DNA of 64,000 bases, taken from NCBI GenBank assembly GCA_035699745.1, contig DASSPH010000067.1, positions 62,001 to 126,000 of the forward strand, in the 5' to 3' direction. Shown piece after piece: positions 16,018-27,117 of the stretch. Made by a program: the position numbers and the translations under genes. The first letter of the stretch is position 1. Each line of letters begins with the position of its first letter. The stretch comes from Vicinamibacterales bacterium. Lineage in GTDB: Bacteria; Acidobacteriota; Vicinamibacteria; Vicinamibacterales; 2-12-FULL-66-21. Under the pieces are notes generated by a model. The model worked only from the letters and a program-made list of their open reading frames with translations. It did not search any database and had not been told where the DNA came from.

Positions 16018-16046
16018 TTACAAATCGGGTCTGAAGATGTTAATAT
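16018..16046 (+). promoter_or_regulatory. Candidate promoter of the suf gene run
   Basis: TTACAA (16018-16023) and TAATAT (16041-16046) are separated by 17 bp in an otherwise GC-rich sequence. They start 4 bp after the moeB stop codon, and the first suf ATG follows at 16088, leaving a leader of about 35 nt. The hexamers match consensus only partly. Confidence 0.4.
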
Positions 16047-16087
16047 AGGACTCTTCTGGTCGGTGTTTCGCCGGCCCGCTGGGAGTC

Positions 16088-16414
16088 ATGCTTCAGATCA
16101 GCGACAACGCCGCAAAGCTCATCCGGAAAATGACCGCGAAAAACGGGATCCCGGACGGCGGCCTGCGTATCGGCATCAAGGCGGGTGGATGCTCCGGCCT
16201 CAGCTATACGTTCGCCTGGGAGGCCGCGCCGAGGGAAGGGGATCACGTGTTCGAGGGTTCGGACGGTTCGAAGGTCTTCGTCGACCCCCGCAGCTTCCGT
16301 TTCCTCGACGGCACCACGCTCGACTACGACACCAGCCTGGTGAGCAAGGGCTTCATCTTCAACAACCCGAACGCGAAATCCTCGTGCGGGTGCGGGACCT
16401 CTTTCAGCGTATGA
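16088..16414 (+). CDS. sufA: A-type Fe-S carrier (SufA/ErpA/HesB family)
   Basis: A-type carriers accept Fe-S clusters from the SufBCD scaffold and pass them to targets. The three ligand cysteines are present: one in GGCSGLSY and two in SSCGCGTSF at the C-terminus. The 108-aa length is normal. It is the first gene of the suf run, 73 nt before sufB. Confidence 0.92.
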   Translation: MLQISDNAAKLIRKMTAKNGIPDGGLRIGIKAGGCSGLSYTFAWEAAPREGDHVFEGSDGSKVFVDPRSFRFLDGTTLDYDTSLVSKGFIFNNPNAKSSCGCGTSFSV

Positions 16415-16486
16415 CGCGCGCTGCTTCGCGGCCCGCTGCGACCGCAGCGCTGGTCGGTCACTTGCGGCGGGGTCACAGAGCCAACC

Positions 16487-17932
<1,446 letters not shown>

Positions 17933-17981
17933 CGGCGCGAGCGTGCGCCGCCAGCGAGCCACGAGAGAACGTGCAGGGGAG

Positions 17982-18004
17982 TCCGAGGGGCGACGCCCCT
18001 CGGA
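17982..18004 (+). promoter_or_regulatory. Intercistronic hairpin masking the sufC Shine-Dalgarno
   Basis: TCCGAGGGGC and GCCCCTCGGA form a perfect 10-bp stem with a GAC loop. The last bases of the 3' arm belong to the GGAG (18002-18005) that lies 8 nt before the sufC ATG. The stem would therefore hide the ribosome binding site or act as an RNA processing or pausing signal between sufB and sufC. Confidence 0.6.
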
Positions 18005-18013
18005 GATGAACGA

Positions 18014-18763
<750 letters not shown>

Positions 18764-18790
18764 ACAGCCGAGAGCTGAGATCTGGACAAC

Positions 18791-20119
18791 ATGACGCAAG
18801 TAGCCGAAAAGCCGACCGCATTTGCACAAGCGATGGAAAAACGTCCTCACGGCGGTCCGCGATGGCTGGACGATCTCCGGTCGCGCGGGGCGGCGCGGTT
18901 CACCGCGCTCGGCATCCCCACGGTGCGGGACGAGGAGTGGCGCTTCACCAACGTGTCGGCGCTCAACTCGTTCGACTTCGCGCCGGCGGGGCCGATCTCC
19001 GGCGCCGCCGATCGGCTGACCGGGTTCGCCTGCATCGATGCGCCGGCGCGGCTGGTCGTGGTCAACGGCCGGTTCGACACGACGCTGTCGCGGGTCAAGG
19101 GGCTGCCCCCGGGCGTTCAGGCCGGATCGCTGGCGGTGGCGCTGAAGGACCATGCCGACGTGGTGCAGCGCTACTTCGGCCAGATCGCGGATTTCACCAG
19201 CCGCAGCTTCACCGCGCTCAACACCGCGTTCGTCCAGGACGGCGCGTTCGTCTATCTGCCCGACGGCGTGGTCGTCGACGCGCCGATCCACATCGTCTTC
19301 GTGACCGGGGCGGACGCCGCGACGGTCGTGGCGCATCCGCGGACCCTGGTGGTGGCCGGCGCGAACGCGCAGGCGCGGATCGTCGAGAGCTACATCGGCG
19401 TCTCGGGAGAGACCTACTTCAACAACGCGGTCTCGGAAGTGTTCGTCGGCGAGAACGCCGGCGTCGATCACTACAAGGTGCAGCAGGAATCGCTCGACGC
19501 GTTCCACATCGCCAGCCTCTACGCCCATACCTCGCGCAGCGCGCGCTTCTCGTCGCACTCCTTCGCGCTGGGCGGGCGGCTCGTGCGCAACGACGCGTTC
19601 GCGATTCTCGACGGCGAGGGAGGGGACTGCACCCTGAACGGGTTGTACCTCGCCGACCGCGAGCGGCTGATCGACAATCACACCACGATCGACCACGCCA
19701 AGCCGCACTGCGGCAGCCACGAGATCTACAAGGGCATCCTCGGCGGCTCGGCGCGCGCCGTCTTCAACGGCAAGATCATCGTCCGCCAGGATGCGCAGAA
19801 GACCGACGCCAAGCAGACCAACCGCGCGCTGCTCCTCAGCGACGGCGCGACGATCAACACCAAGCCGCAGCTCGAGATCTTCGCCGACGACGTGAAGTGC
19901 ACGCACGGCGCCGCGATCGGGCAGCTCGACGACGACGCCATCTTCTACCTGCGGGCGCGCGGCCTCACCTATGCCGAGGCGCGCGACATGCTGATCCACG
20001 CGTTCGCCGGGCAGGTGCTCGACGGCGTGCAGGTGGAGCCGCTTCGCGCCGCGCTCGAGGCGGAGCTGTTCGAACAGCTCGCCCGGGACCTGGCGGAAGT
20101 CGATTCGAAGAAGCCATGA
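18791..20119 (+). CDS. sufD: Fe-S cluster assembly protein SufD
   Basis: SufD is the SufB paralogue that pairs with SufB and SufC and helps iron entry. The N-terminal helical part (MEKRPHGGPRWLDDLRSRG, EEWRFTNVSALN) and the C-terminal beta-helix (VFNGKIIVRQDAQKTDAKQ, CTHGAAIGQLDDDAIFYLRA) are typical. The TGA stop overlaps the sufS ATG as ATGA, indicating translational coupling. Confidence 0.96.
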   Translation: MTQVAEKPTAFAQAMEKRPHGGPRWLDDLRSRGAARFTALGIPTVRDEEWRFTNVSALNSFDFAPAGPISGAADRLTGFACIDAPARLVVVNGRFDTTLSRVKGLPPGVQAGSLAVALKDHADVVQRYFGQIADFTSRSFTALNTAFVQDGAFVYLPDGVVVDAPIHIVFVTGADAATVVAHPRTLVVAGANAQARIVESYIGVSGETYFNNAVSEVFVGENAGVDHYKVQQESLDAFHIASLYAHTSRSARFSSHSFALGGRLVRNDAFAILDGEGGDCTLNGLYLADRERLIDNHTTIDHAKPHCGSHEIYKGILGGSARAVFNGKIIVRQDAQKTDAKQTNRALLLSDGATINTKPQLEIFADDVKCTHGAAIGQLDDDAIFYLRARGLTYAEARDMLIHAFAGQVLDGVQVEPLRAALEAELFEQLARDLAEVDSKKP

Positions 20120-21393
20120 CCCCCGACACCGTCGCGGCTCGCAGTGACGTTCGCGCCGGCGCGCAGCCCGGCGCCCGCTTCGACGTCGACCGCGTGCGGG
20201 CGGACTTTCCGATCCTGTCCCGCACCGTGCACGGCCGGCCGCTGGTCTATCTCGACAACGCCGCCACCACGCAGAAGCCGCAGGTGGTGCTCGACGCGAT
20301 CCTGTCGTACTACACCGGGATCAACGCCAACGTGCACCGCGGCGTGCACGAGTTGAGCGAGCGGGCCACAGCCGCGTACGAGGGGGCGCGCGAGCGCGTG
20401 CGGGCATTCTTCAACGCCGCCTCGACGCACGAGATCGTCTTCACCCGGAATGCCACCGAGGGGATCAACCTGGTCGCGCAGTCGTTCGCGCGGCCGCTGC
20501 TCGCGCCCGGAGACGAGATTCTGGTCTCGGCGATGGAGCATCACTCCAACATCGTCCCCTGGCAGATGGCGTGTGCCGCTGCCGGGGCGAGGCTGGCGGT
20601 GGCGCCGATCGACGACCGCGGCGAGCTGATGCTCGACGAGCTCGAGCGCAGGCTGACGCCGCGGACGCGGCTCCTGGCGATCACGCACATGTCGAACGCG
20701 CTCGGCACCGTCACGCCGGTGCGCGACATCGTGCGGCTGGCGCACGCCGGCGGCGTGCCGGTGCTGGTCGACGCGTCCCAGGCGGCGTACCACATGCGCG
20801 TGGACGTCCGCGATCTCGGCTGCGATTTCCTGGTGGCCACCGGCCACAAGCTGTACGGGCCGACCGGCATCGGCGTCCTCTACGGCCGCGAAGCGCGGCT
20901 CGAGGCGATGCCGCCGTTTCTCGGCGGCGGCGACATGATCGCCTCGGTGAGCTTCGAGGGCAGCACCTGGAACACGCTGCCCTACAAGTTCGAGGCCGGA
21001 ACGCCGCACATGGCCGGCGCGATCGGTCTGCACGCCGCCCTCGATTACATCGACGCCATCGGCTTCGATCGGATCGCGGCGCACGAAGCGGAGCTGCTCG
21101 CCGCCGCCACCGCCGCGCTGGCGGACATTCCCGGCGTGCGGCTGATTGGCACCGCGCGGCAGAAGGGCAGCATCGTCTCGTTCGTCATGGACGGCGTGCA
21201 TCCTCACGACATCGGCACCATCGTCGACCGCGAAGGGATCGCCATCCGCACCGGGCATCACTGCGCGCAGCCGGTGATGGAACGCTTCGGCGTGCCGGCG
21301 ACCGCGCGCGCGTCGCTGGCGATGTACAACACGGTGGCGGAGGTCGAGGCGCTGGCGCGGGCGCTGCGCCGGGTCCGGGAGGTCTTCGCCTGA
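20116..21393 (+). CDS. sufS: Cysteine desulfurase SufS (class II)
   Basis: SufS removes sulfur from L-cysteine to give alanine and an enzyme persulfide. YLDNAATTQKP starts the fold, ATGHKLYGPTGIG holds the PLP lysine, and RTGHHCAQPVMERF holds the active Cys on a short loop, the hallmark of class II enzymes. The first 25 residues are an unconserved extension. It overlaps sufD by 4 bp and sufU by 1 bp (TGATG). Confidence 0.96.
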   Translation: MTPDTVAARSDVRAGAQPGARFDVDRVRADFPILSRTVHGRPLVYLDNAATTQKPQVVLDAILSYYTGINANVHRGVHELSERATAAYEGARERVRAFFNAASTHEIVFTRNATEGINLVAQSFARPLLAPGDEILVSAMEHHSNIVPWQMACAAAGARLAVAPIDDRGELMLDELERRLTPRTRLLAITHMSNALGTVTPVRDIVRLAHAGGVPVLVDASQAAYHMRVDVRDLGCDFLVATGHKLYGPTGIGVLYGREARLEAMPPFLGGGDMIASVSFEGSTWNTLPYKFEAGTPHMAGAIGLHAALDYIDAIGFDRIAAHEAELLAAATAALADIPGVRLIGTARQKGSIVSFVMDGVHPHDIGTIVDREGIAIRTGHHCAQPVMERFGVPATARASLAMYNTVAEVEALARALRRVREVFA

Positions 21394-21836
21394 TGTCCGA
21401 CCTCGCGGACCTCTACCAGGAGGTCATCCTCGATCACAATCGGCGGCCGAGGAACTTCCACGCGCTCGCCGGCGCCAGCCACACGGCCGAAGGCTACAAC
21501 CCGTTGTGCGGCGACCGCCTGACCTTGTATCTGAAGCTGAACGGCGAGACGATCGAGGACGTGTCGTTCGAGGGGGCGGGGTGTGCGATTTCCAAAGCCT
21601 CCGCGTCGCTGATGACCGATGCGGTCAAGGGGCGGACGAAGGCGGAGGCGGAGGCGCTGTTCGCGCGCTTCCACCGGATGGTCACGACCCCGCCCGACCA
21701 GCCGATCGAAGAGATGGGGAAGCTGTCGTCGCTGGCCGGCGTTCGCGAGTTCCCCGTGCGGGTGAAGTGCGCGAGTCTCGCCTGGCACACGCTGAAAGCG
21801 GCGTTCAATGACGAACGCCGTACGTCCACGGAATGA
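21393..21836 (+). CDS. sufU: SufU-type sulfurtransferase / scaffold
   Basis: SufU takes persulfide sulfur from SufS through a zinc-bound Cys. The three conserved cysteines are seen at C39 (NPLCGDRLTLYL), in GAGCAISKASASLM and in VKCASLAWHTL. The insertion after the second Cys region that distinguishes SufU from IscU is present. It is coupled to sufS by a TGATG overlap. Confidence 0.94.
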   Translation: MSDLADLYQEVILDHNRRPRNFHALAGASHTAEGYNPLCGDRLTLYLKLNGETIEDVSFEGAGCAISKASASLMTDAVKGRTKAEAEALFARFHRMVTTPPDQPIEEMGKLSSLAGVREFPVRVKCASLAWHTLKAAFNDERRTSTE

Positions 21837-21872
21837 ACCAGACAGCCCGGCCTGCTGGTCGGGCGCTCAAGC

Positions 21873-22271
21873 ATGAAGAACCTTCCCATGATCCCCGAGC
21901 AGCCTGCGGATCTTCCGCCTGACGGTGGCAGCCAGCTGGAGGGTCTCGCGGCCGATCCGGCGAGAACGGAGGCCTTGCGCCCCGCCATTCACGCGGCGCT
22001 CAAGAGGGTTTACGATCCGGAGATCCCGGTCGACATCCTCGAGCTGGGGCTCATCTACGACGTGTTCGTCACCGCCGACGGAGTGGCGGCGATCAAGATG
22101 ACGCTGACCGCGCCGGCGTGCCCGGCGGCGCAGGTGCTGCCGGGGCAGGTCGCCGACGCGGCGAAGAGCGTCGCCGGCGTCACGGACGCGGCCGTCGAGG
22201 TCGTGTGGGAGCCTGCCTGGACCAGGGATCGGATGTCGGACGCGGCGAAACTGCAGCTGGGGATGTGGTGA
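21873..22271 (+). CDS. sufT: SufT / MIP18 (DUF59) Fe-S assembly protein
   Basis: The DUF59 domain spans residues 30-132: VYDPEIPVDILELGLIYDV, then MTLTAPACPAAQVLPGQV with the conserved Cys, and VEVVWEPAWTRDRMSDAAK. SufT proteins assist Fe-S maturation alongside SufBCD. The first 30 residues are variable. It lies 36 nt after sufU and 16 nt before the Rrf2 regulator. Confidence 0.93.
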   Translation: MKNLPMIPEQPADLPPDGGSQLEGLAADPARTEALRPAIHAALKRVYDPEIPVDILELGLIYDVFVTADGVAAIKMTLTAPACPAAQVLPGQVADAAKSVAGVTDAAVEVVWEPAWTRDRMSDAAKLQLGMW

Positions 22272-22287
22272 CGGAGAGGCGTTAACG

Positions 22288-22752
22288 ATGCTGCGACTCT
22301 CTAAGAAGGCGGATTACGCGCTGATGGCGATGAAGCACCTCGCCCGGAAGACCGACTCCGCGTCGGCCTCGACGAGTGCCCGTGAGATCGCCGAACAGTA
22401 CGACATTCCCATCGAGCTGATGGCCAAGGTGCTGCAGCGCCTCGCGCGCCACGGGCTGCTCACCTCGCACCAGGGCACGCGCGGCGGCTACACGCTGTCG
22501 CGCGCCACGACCTCGATCTCCGTCGCCGACATCATCCAGGCGATCGACGGTCCGCTGACGGTCACCGCCTGCTCCACGGAGGACGAGCAGTGCGAGCAGT
22601 TCGTCAAGTGCAACGTCCGCGATCCGCTCTGGCGGATCAAGGATCGGATTCTGTCCGCGCTCGCCGAGTGCTCGCTGGCCGAGATCTCCAGCGACATCCC
22701 GCCGCCGCCGCCCGAGGTCATGCCGATGACCCTGTCGCGCGGCACGCGGTGA
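22288..22752 (+). CDS. Rrf2-family regulator, IscR/SufR-like
   Basis: A winged helix (LSKKADYALMAMKHLAR, PIELMAKVLQRLARHGLL, GTRGGYTLSR) is followed by three cysteines, C95, C102 and C108, spaced as in cluster-binding IscR. The protein probably senses Fe-S status and controls the suf run. Unlike the usual order it lies near the end of the run, after sufT and just before iscS. A proline-rich tail ends the protein. Confidence 0.92.
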   Translation: MLRLSKKADYALMAMKHLARKTDSASASTSAREIAEQYDIPIELMAKVLQRLARHGLLTSHQGTRGGYTLSRATTSISVADIIQAIDGPLTVTACSTEDEQCEQFVKCNVRDPLWRIKDRILSALAECSLAEISSDIPPPPPEVMPMTLSRGTR

Positions 22753-22756
22753 CCAC

Positions 22757-23920
22757 GTGAAGCCCCTCTACCTCGATTACCACGCCACCACGCCGGTGGA
22801 TCCGCGCGTCCTCGAGGCGATGCTGCCGTTCTTCACCGAGCGGTTCGGCAATCCGAACAGCAAGCAGCACGCCTGGGGCTGGGACGCGCGCGACGCGGTC
22901 GAAGCGGCGCGGGCCCAGGTGGCGGCGCTGATCAACGCCTCTGCCGGCGAAATCGTGTTCACCAGCGGCGCGACCGAGTCGAGCAACCTCGCGCTCCGCG
23001 GCGTGGCGGCGGCGCGCGGCGACGGGCCGCGCCACGTGATCACGACCGCGATCGAGCACAAGTCGGTGCTCGACGTGTGCCGCGGCCTCGAGACCGCCGG
23101 ATGCGCGGTCACGATCCTCGGCGTGAACAGCGGCGGGCTGGTCGATCCGGCGGCGCTGAAGCGCGCGCTGCGCCCCGAGACGGTGCTCGTCAGCGTGATG
23201 GCGGCGAACAACGAGATCGGCACGGTGCAGCCGATGGCGGCGCTCGGCGCGATCGTGCGCGAGCACGGCGCGCTGTTTCACACCGACGCCGCGCAGGCGG
23301 CCGGCAAGGTGCCGATCGACGTGCGGGCGATGAACGTCGATCTGCTGTCGCTCACCGCGCACAAGTTCTACGGTCCCAAGGGCTGCGGCGCGCTGTTCAT
23401 CCGCAAGGCGCGGCCGCGGATCGCGATCGCGCCGCAGGCGGTCGGCGGCGGGCAGGAGAACGGCGTGCGTTCGGGCACCCTGAACGTGCCGGGGATCGTC
23501 GGTCTCGGCCGTGCGGCGGAGATCTGCCGCGTCGAGATGGCCGGGGAAGCGGCGCGCCTGAGCACGCTGCGCGACCGGCTGCTCCACGGACTCCGCGCCC
23601 GCGTGCCCGGCCTGCGCGTCAATGGCACGCTCGAGCAGCGGCTGCCGCACAACCTGCACATCAGCTTCGACGGCATCGAAGGAGAGCGCCTGCTGATGGC
23701 GCTCGGCGATCTGGCCGTATCCACCGGATCCGCCTGCGCCTCGGGCAGCCAGGCGCCCTCGCACGTCCTGCAGGCGATCGGCGCGACCTCCGACATGGCG
23801 GCCGCCTCCATCCGTTTCGGACTCGGCCGTTCGACGACCGAGGCCGACGTCGATTACGCGATCGAACGCGTCTCAGCCGTGGTCACGGCCCTGCTGGCAA
23901 CGACCTTGCTCTCGCACTGA
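22757..23920 (+). CDS. iscS: Cysteine desulfurase, NifS/IscS class I
   Basis: This is a second cysteine desulfurase. YLDYHATTPVDPRVLEAM is the class I start, TAHKFYGPKGCG holds the PLP lysine, and STGSACASGSQAPSHVL holds the catalytic Cys on the long flexible loop typical of IscS/NifS. It may serve tRNA thiolation or cofactor synthesis (including MoeB) while SufS serves SufBCD; that division is inference. The start is GTG at 22757, 4 nt after the regulator. Confidence 0.95.
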   Translation: MKPLYLDYHATTPVDPRVLEAMLPFFTERFGNPNSKQHAWGWDARDAVEAARAQVAALINASAGEIVFTSGATESSNLALRGVAAARGDGPRHVITTAIEHKSVLDVCRGLETAGCAVTILGVNSGGLVDPAALKRALRPETVLVSVMAANNEIGTVQPMAALGAIVREHGALFHTDAAQAAGKVPIDVRAMNVDLLSLTAHKFYGPKGCGALFIRKARPRIAIAPQAVGGGQENGVRSGTLNVPGIVGLGRAAEICRVEMAGEAARLSTLRDRLLHGLRARVPGLRVNGTLEQRLPHNLHISFDGIEGERLLMALGDLAVSTGSACASGSQAPSHVLQAIGATSDMAAASIRFGLGRSTTEADVDYAIERVSAVVTALLATTLLSH

Positions 23921-23922
23921 GA

Positions 23923-25365
23923 GTGCTCATAGTCGTTTCCAACAGGGAGCCCTATCTTCATCAAACGGCCGAGGACGGATCGGTGGCCGCCGTGCCGACC
24001 ACCGGCGGCGTCGCCGTCGCGCTCGACGCGCTGATGCGCGAACGCGGCGGCACCTGGATCGCGCACGGCGCCGGCGAGGCCGATCGTCAGGTCTGCGATC
24101 CGCGCGACCGCGTGCGCGTGCCGCCCGACGCCCCCGCCTACGATCTCCATCGCATCTGGCTCACCGACGAGGAAGAGCAGCGCTACTACGGCGGCTTCTC
24201 GAACGAGGGCCTCTGGCCGCTGTGCCACACCGTGCACGTGAAGCCGGTGTTCCGCGCGGAGGATTGGGCGGCGTATCAGTCGGTGAACCAGCGCTTCGCC
24301 GAAGCGGTCGCGGAGGATTTGGCCGACGGCACGCCCGTGTTCATCCAGGATTACCACCTCGCGCTCGTCGCCGGCGAGCTGCGCCGTCTCAAGCCGAACG
24401 CGCGGACCGCGATCTTCTGGCACATCCCGTGGCCCAGCGCCGATCGGCTGCGCATGTGCCCGTGGCGGCGCGAGATCCTCGAAGGGCTGCTCGCGAACAA
24501 TCTCATCGCCTTTCAGCTCGAACGCGATCGCCGCAACTTTCTCGCCGCCGTGCGCGAGGAGCTGCGCCTCGAGACGACCACCGGCGGCGTACGCCTCGCC
24601 GGACGCGACGTGCACGTCGTCGCCGTCCCGATCGGCGTGGACTTCGATCGCATCAACGCCACCGCGCGCGATCCCCGGCTGCTGGTCGAGAAGGATCGGC
24701 TGCGCCGCGAGCTGCGCATCGCCGCGCCGATCGTCGGCATCGGGGTCGACCGGCTCGACTACACGAAGGGGATCCCGGAGCGGCTCGACGCGATCGATCG
24801 CCTGCTCGCCGAATCTCCCGAGCTCGCGGCACAGCTGCTCTTCGTCCAGATCGGCGTGCCGTCGCGTTCCCGGCTCGAAAGCTACGCGTCGCTGGAAAAA
24901 GAGATCGACGCCCGCGTCGCCGACATCAACGCCCGCTACGGACGCGGGCCGGCCGACGGCCCGATCCGCTATCGCAAGGGGGCGCTGAAGCTGCGGCGCC
25001 TCGTCGCCCTCTATCAGCTCGCCGACTTCTGCATCGTCAGCTCGCTGCACGACGGCATGAACCTGGTGGCGAAGGAGTTCGTCGCCGCGCGCAACGACGA
25101 AGACGGCGTCCTCGTGCTCAGCGAGCTGACCGGCGCGGCGCAGGAGCTCGGCGAGGCGATCATCATCAATCCCTACGACGGCCGCGGCTTCATCGACGCG
25201 CTGCGCCGGGCGATCAGCATGCCGCCGGAGGAGCGCATGCGCCGGATGCGGCGTCTGCGCCGCGCCGTCGCCGGACGCAGTGTCTTCGCGTGGGCCTCCG
25301 AGATCCTCGACAACCTGCAGCGCATCCAGAGCGGGCGCCGGTCGTGGTTCGGGCGGGTGGCGTGA
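23923..25365 (+). CDS. otsA: Trehalose-6-phosphate synthase (GT20)
   Basis: OtsA joins UDP-glucose (or another NDP-glucose) and glucose-6-phosphate to trehalose-6-phosphate. VVSNREP starts the fold, [12 protein letters not shown] is the donor loop, QDYHLAL and FWHIPWPS line the active site, [14 protein letters not shown] holds the phosphate-binding Arg/Lys, and [13 protein letters not shown] binds the nucleotide sugar. The residue before DGMNLV is His, where most enzymes have Arg. I choose GTG at 23923, 2 nt after the iscS stop. otsB follows by 10 nt. Confidence 0.92.
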   Translation: MLIVVSNREPYLHQTAEDGSVAAVPTTGGVAVALDALMRERGGTWIAHGAGEADRQVCDPRDRVRVPPDAPAYDLHRIWLTDEEEQRYYGGFSNEGLWPLCHTVHVKPVFRAEDWAAYQSVNQRFAEAVAEDLADGTPVFIQDYHLALVAGELRRLKPNARTAIFWHIPWPSADRLRMCPWRREILEGLLANNLIAFQLERDRRNFLAAVREELRLETTTGGVRLAGRDVHVVAVPIGVDFDRINATARDPRLLVEKDRLRRELRIAAPIVGIGVDRLDYTKGIPERLDAIDRLLAESPELAAQLLFVQIGVPSRSRLESYASLEKEIDARVADINARYGRGPADGPIRYRKGALKLRRLVALYQLADFCIVSSLHDGMNLVAKEFVAARNDEDGVLVLSELTGAAQELGEAIIINPYDGRGFIDALRRAISMPPEERMRRMRRLRRAVAGRSVFAWASEILDNLQRIQSGRRSWFGRVA

Positions 25366-25375
25366 CAATGGCAGT

Positions 25376-26173
25376 ATGAACGCGCAGGTCGCGGCCTCGG
25401 AGCTCGTTCGCCGCCGCTGCGGCCGGCACCTGCTGCTGCTGTTCGACTTCGACGGCACTCTCACGCCCTTCCTGCCCGATCCCGGCGCGGTCGGCCTGGA
25501 CGACGAGGTGCGCGCCCTGCTCGCGTCGCTCGCGCTGAAGCCGAAGTCGACGGTCGGCATCATCAGCGGCCGGCGGCTGCCCGATCTCGAGAAGCGGCTG
25601 AAGATTCCCGGCGAGGTCTACGTCGCCGGCTTCCACGGGCTCGAGATCCACGCGCCGGGCGAGACCTTCATGCATCCCGAGGCTGCCGCGGCGACGGCGA
25701 CGATGCGGGCGATCGCCGGGGCCATGCGGCCGCACCTCCCGGCGCTGCCCGGCGTCTTCATCGAAGACAAGGTGTTCTCCATCGCGCTGCACTTTCGCGA
25801 AGCGGCGCCGGCGGTGCGCATCGTCTCGCAATCGCTCTTCATGGACGCCGCGCGCGAGCACCTCGATGCCGGACGCCTGCGCGTGCTGCCGGGCTCCTGC
25901 GTCGTCGAGCTGCTGCCCGGCATCTCCTGGCACAAGGGCAGCGCGCTGCAGTGGATCCGCGAGCGCATCGAGCGGGTGCACGGCCCGACGTTCACCGTCT
26001 ACGTGGGGGACGACGTGACGGACGAAGATGCGTTCCGCGCCGTCGGTCCCGAGGGCATGACGATCTCCGCGAGCGACCGCGCGTCCGGCGCGGAGTTCTT
26101 CGTCAACGGGCCCGCGGGCGTGAAGCGTCTGCTACACTCGTTGGATGGCCCAGAGGATAACCGTCGCGCATAG
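25376..26173 (+). CDS. otsB: Trehalose-6-phosphate phosphatase
   Basis: OtsB removes the phosphate from trehalose-6-phosphate. It is a HAD-family hydrolase with the nucleophile motif LFDFDGTLTPF (D24 and D26), TVGIISGRRL as motif II, and YVGDDVTDEDAFRAV as motif IV. The 265-aa length is standard. Together with otsA it makes the compatible solute trehalose. Its end overlaps the mqnD start by 29 bp. Confidence 0.93.
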   Translation: MNAQVAASELVRRRCGRHLLLLFDFDGTLTPFLPDPGAVGLDDEVRALLASLALKPKSTVGIISGRRLPDLEKRLKIPGEVYVAGFHGLEIHAPGETFMHPEAAAATATMRAIAGAMRPHLPALPGVFIEDKVFSIALHFREAAPAVRIVSQSLFMDAAREHLDAGRLRVLPGSCVVELLPGISWHKGSALQWIRERIERVHGPTFTVYVGDDVTDEDAFRAVGPEGMTISASDRASGAEFFVNGPAGVKRLLHSLDGPEDNRRA

Positions 26174-27011
26174 TCCCGACTCCGACGACGCGTTCATGTT
26201 CTTCGGTCTGGCGTCGGGCGCGGTCGACACCGGCGGCATCGAAGTGGACCAGGTCCTCTCGGACATCGAGACGCTGAATCGCGCCGCGTTCGAGGGCAAG
26301 TACGAGGTCACCGCGGTTTCCTTCCACGCCTATGCGCACCTGCTCGACAAGTACGCGCTGCTGCCGCACGGCGCGAGCATGGGGGACAACTACGGTCCGA
26401 TCGTCGTTTCCCGCCCCGCCTCCGCCGCCGGCACATCCGGCGGCAGCGGCGCCGGCGCAGGCGGCGTCAAGGGGCGGAAGATTGCGATCCCCGGAACGTT
26501 GACGACCGCGTATCTCGCGCTGCAACTGTACGAGCCGGACTTCGAGCCGGTCGTCGTGCCGTTCGATCAGATCGAGCAGTTCGTGAAGGACGGCCACGCC
26601 GACGCGGGGCTGTTGATCCACGAGGGGCAGCTCACCTACGGCGACAACGGCCTGCGCAAGATCGTCGATCTCGGCGAGTGGTGGGCGGAGCGGACCGGCG
26701 GGCTGCCGCTGCCGCTCGGCGGCAATATCATCCGGCGCGATCTCGGCCCCGAGATGATCCGCAGGGTCTCGAAGCTGCTGCACGACAGCATTGCCTACGC
26801 CCTGGCGCACCGCGCCGAGGCGGTCGACTACGCCCAGCAGTTCGGCCGCGGCCTCGACAAGGAGAAGACCGACCGCTTCGTCGGCATGTACGTCAACGAC
26901 CTGACGCTCGGCTACGGGGAGCGCGGGCGGAAGGCGGTCGAGCGCCTGATGACGGAAGCGTACGAGCGAGGACTGATTCCGAAATCGGTTCCCGTGCAGT
27001 TTGCCGGCTGA
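26145..27011 (+). CDS. mqnD: 1,4-dihydroxy-6-naphthoate synthase
   Basis: MqnD acts late in the futalosine route to menaquinone, turning cyclic dehypoxanthinylfutalosine into dihydroxynaphthoate. The SBP-like fold is recognised by VAHSPDSDDAFMFFGLASG, VSFHAYAHLLDKYALLPHG, IPGTLTTAYLALQLY and LPLPLGGNIIRRDLG. A low-complexity Gly/Ala/Ser insert at about residues 88-104 separates the two lobes and is not usual. mqnE lies at 41 kb and a UbiE/MenG at 7 kb. Confidence 0.93.
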   Translation: MAQRITVAHSPDSDDAFMFFGLASGAVDTGGIEVDQVLSDIETLNRAAFEGKYEVTAVSFHAYAHLLDKYALLPHGASMGDNYGPIVVSRPASAAGTSGGSGAGAGGVKGRKIAIPGTLTTAYLALQLYEPDFEPVVVPFDQIEQFVKDGHADAGLLIHEGQLTYGDNGLRKIVDLGEWWAERTGGLPLPLGGNIIRRDLGPEMIRRVSKLLHDSIAYALAHRAEAVDYAQQFGRGLDKEKTDRFVGMYVNDLTLGYGERGRKAVERLMTEAYERGLIPKSVPVQFAG

Positions 27012-27089
27012 CCCGGCACCTTTCTCCCGCAATTTCAACCGCTTACGCGATCTGAACCGGTCGGCCCCGGATCTGCACTGAGCCTCCCG

Positions 27090-27105
27090 CCGGTCCTGTG
27101 ACCGG
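27090..27105 (+). promoter_or_regulatory. Short perfect hairpin in the BACON gene leader
   Basis: CCGGTC pairs with GACCGG around CTGT, 12 nt before the BACON gene ATG and just before a G-rich purine tract that can serve as ribosome binding site. It could tune translation or end the preceding operon. No T-run follows. Confidence 0.35.
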
Positions 27106-27117
27106 AACAGGGGGGTC

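Noticed and set aside
14853-16414. Possible selenocysteine in the MoeB-like or HesB/SufA-like proteins, two families known to include selenoproteins.
   Set aside because: All expected Cys positions are encoded by TGC or TGT and neither frame contains an internal TGA.
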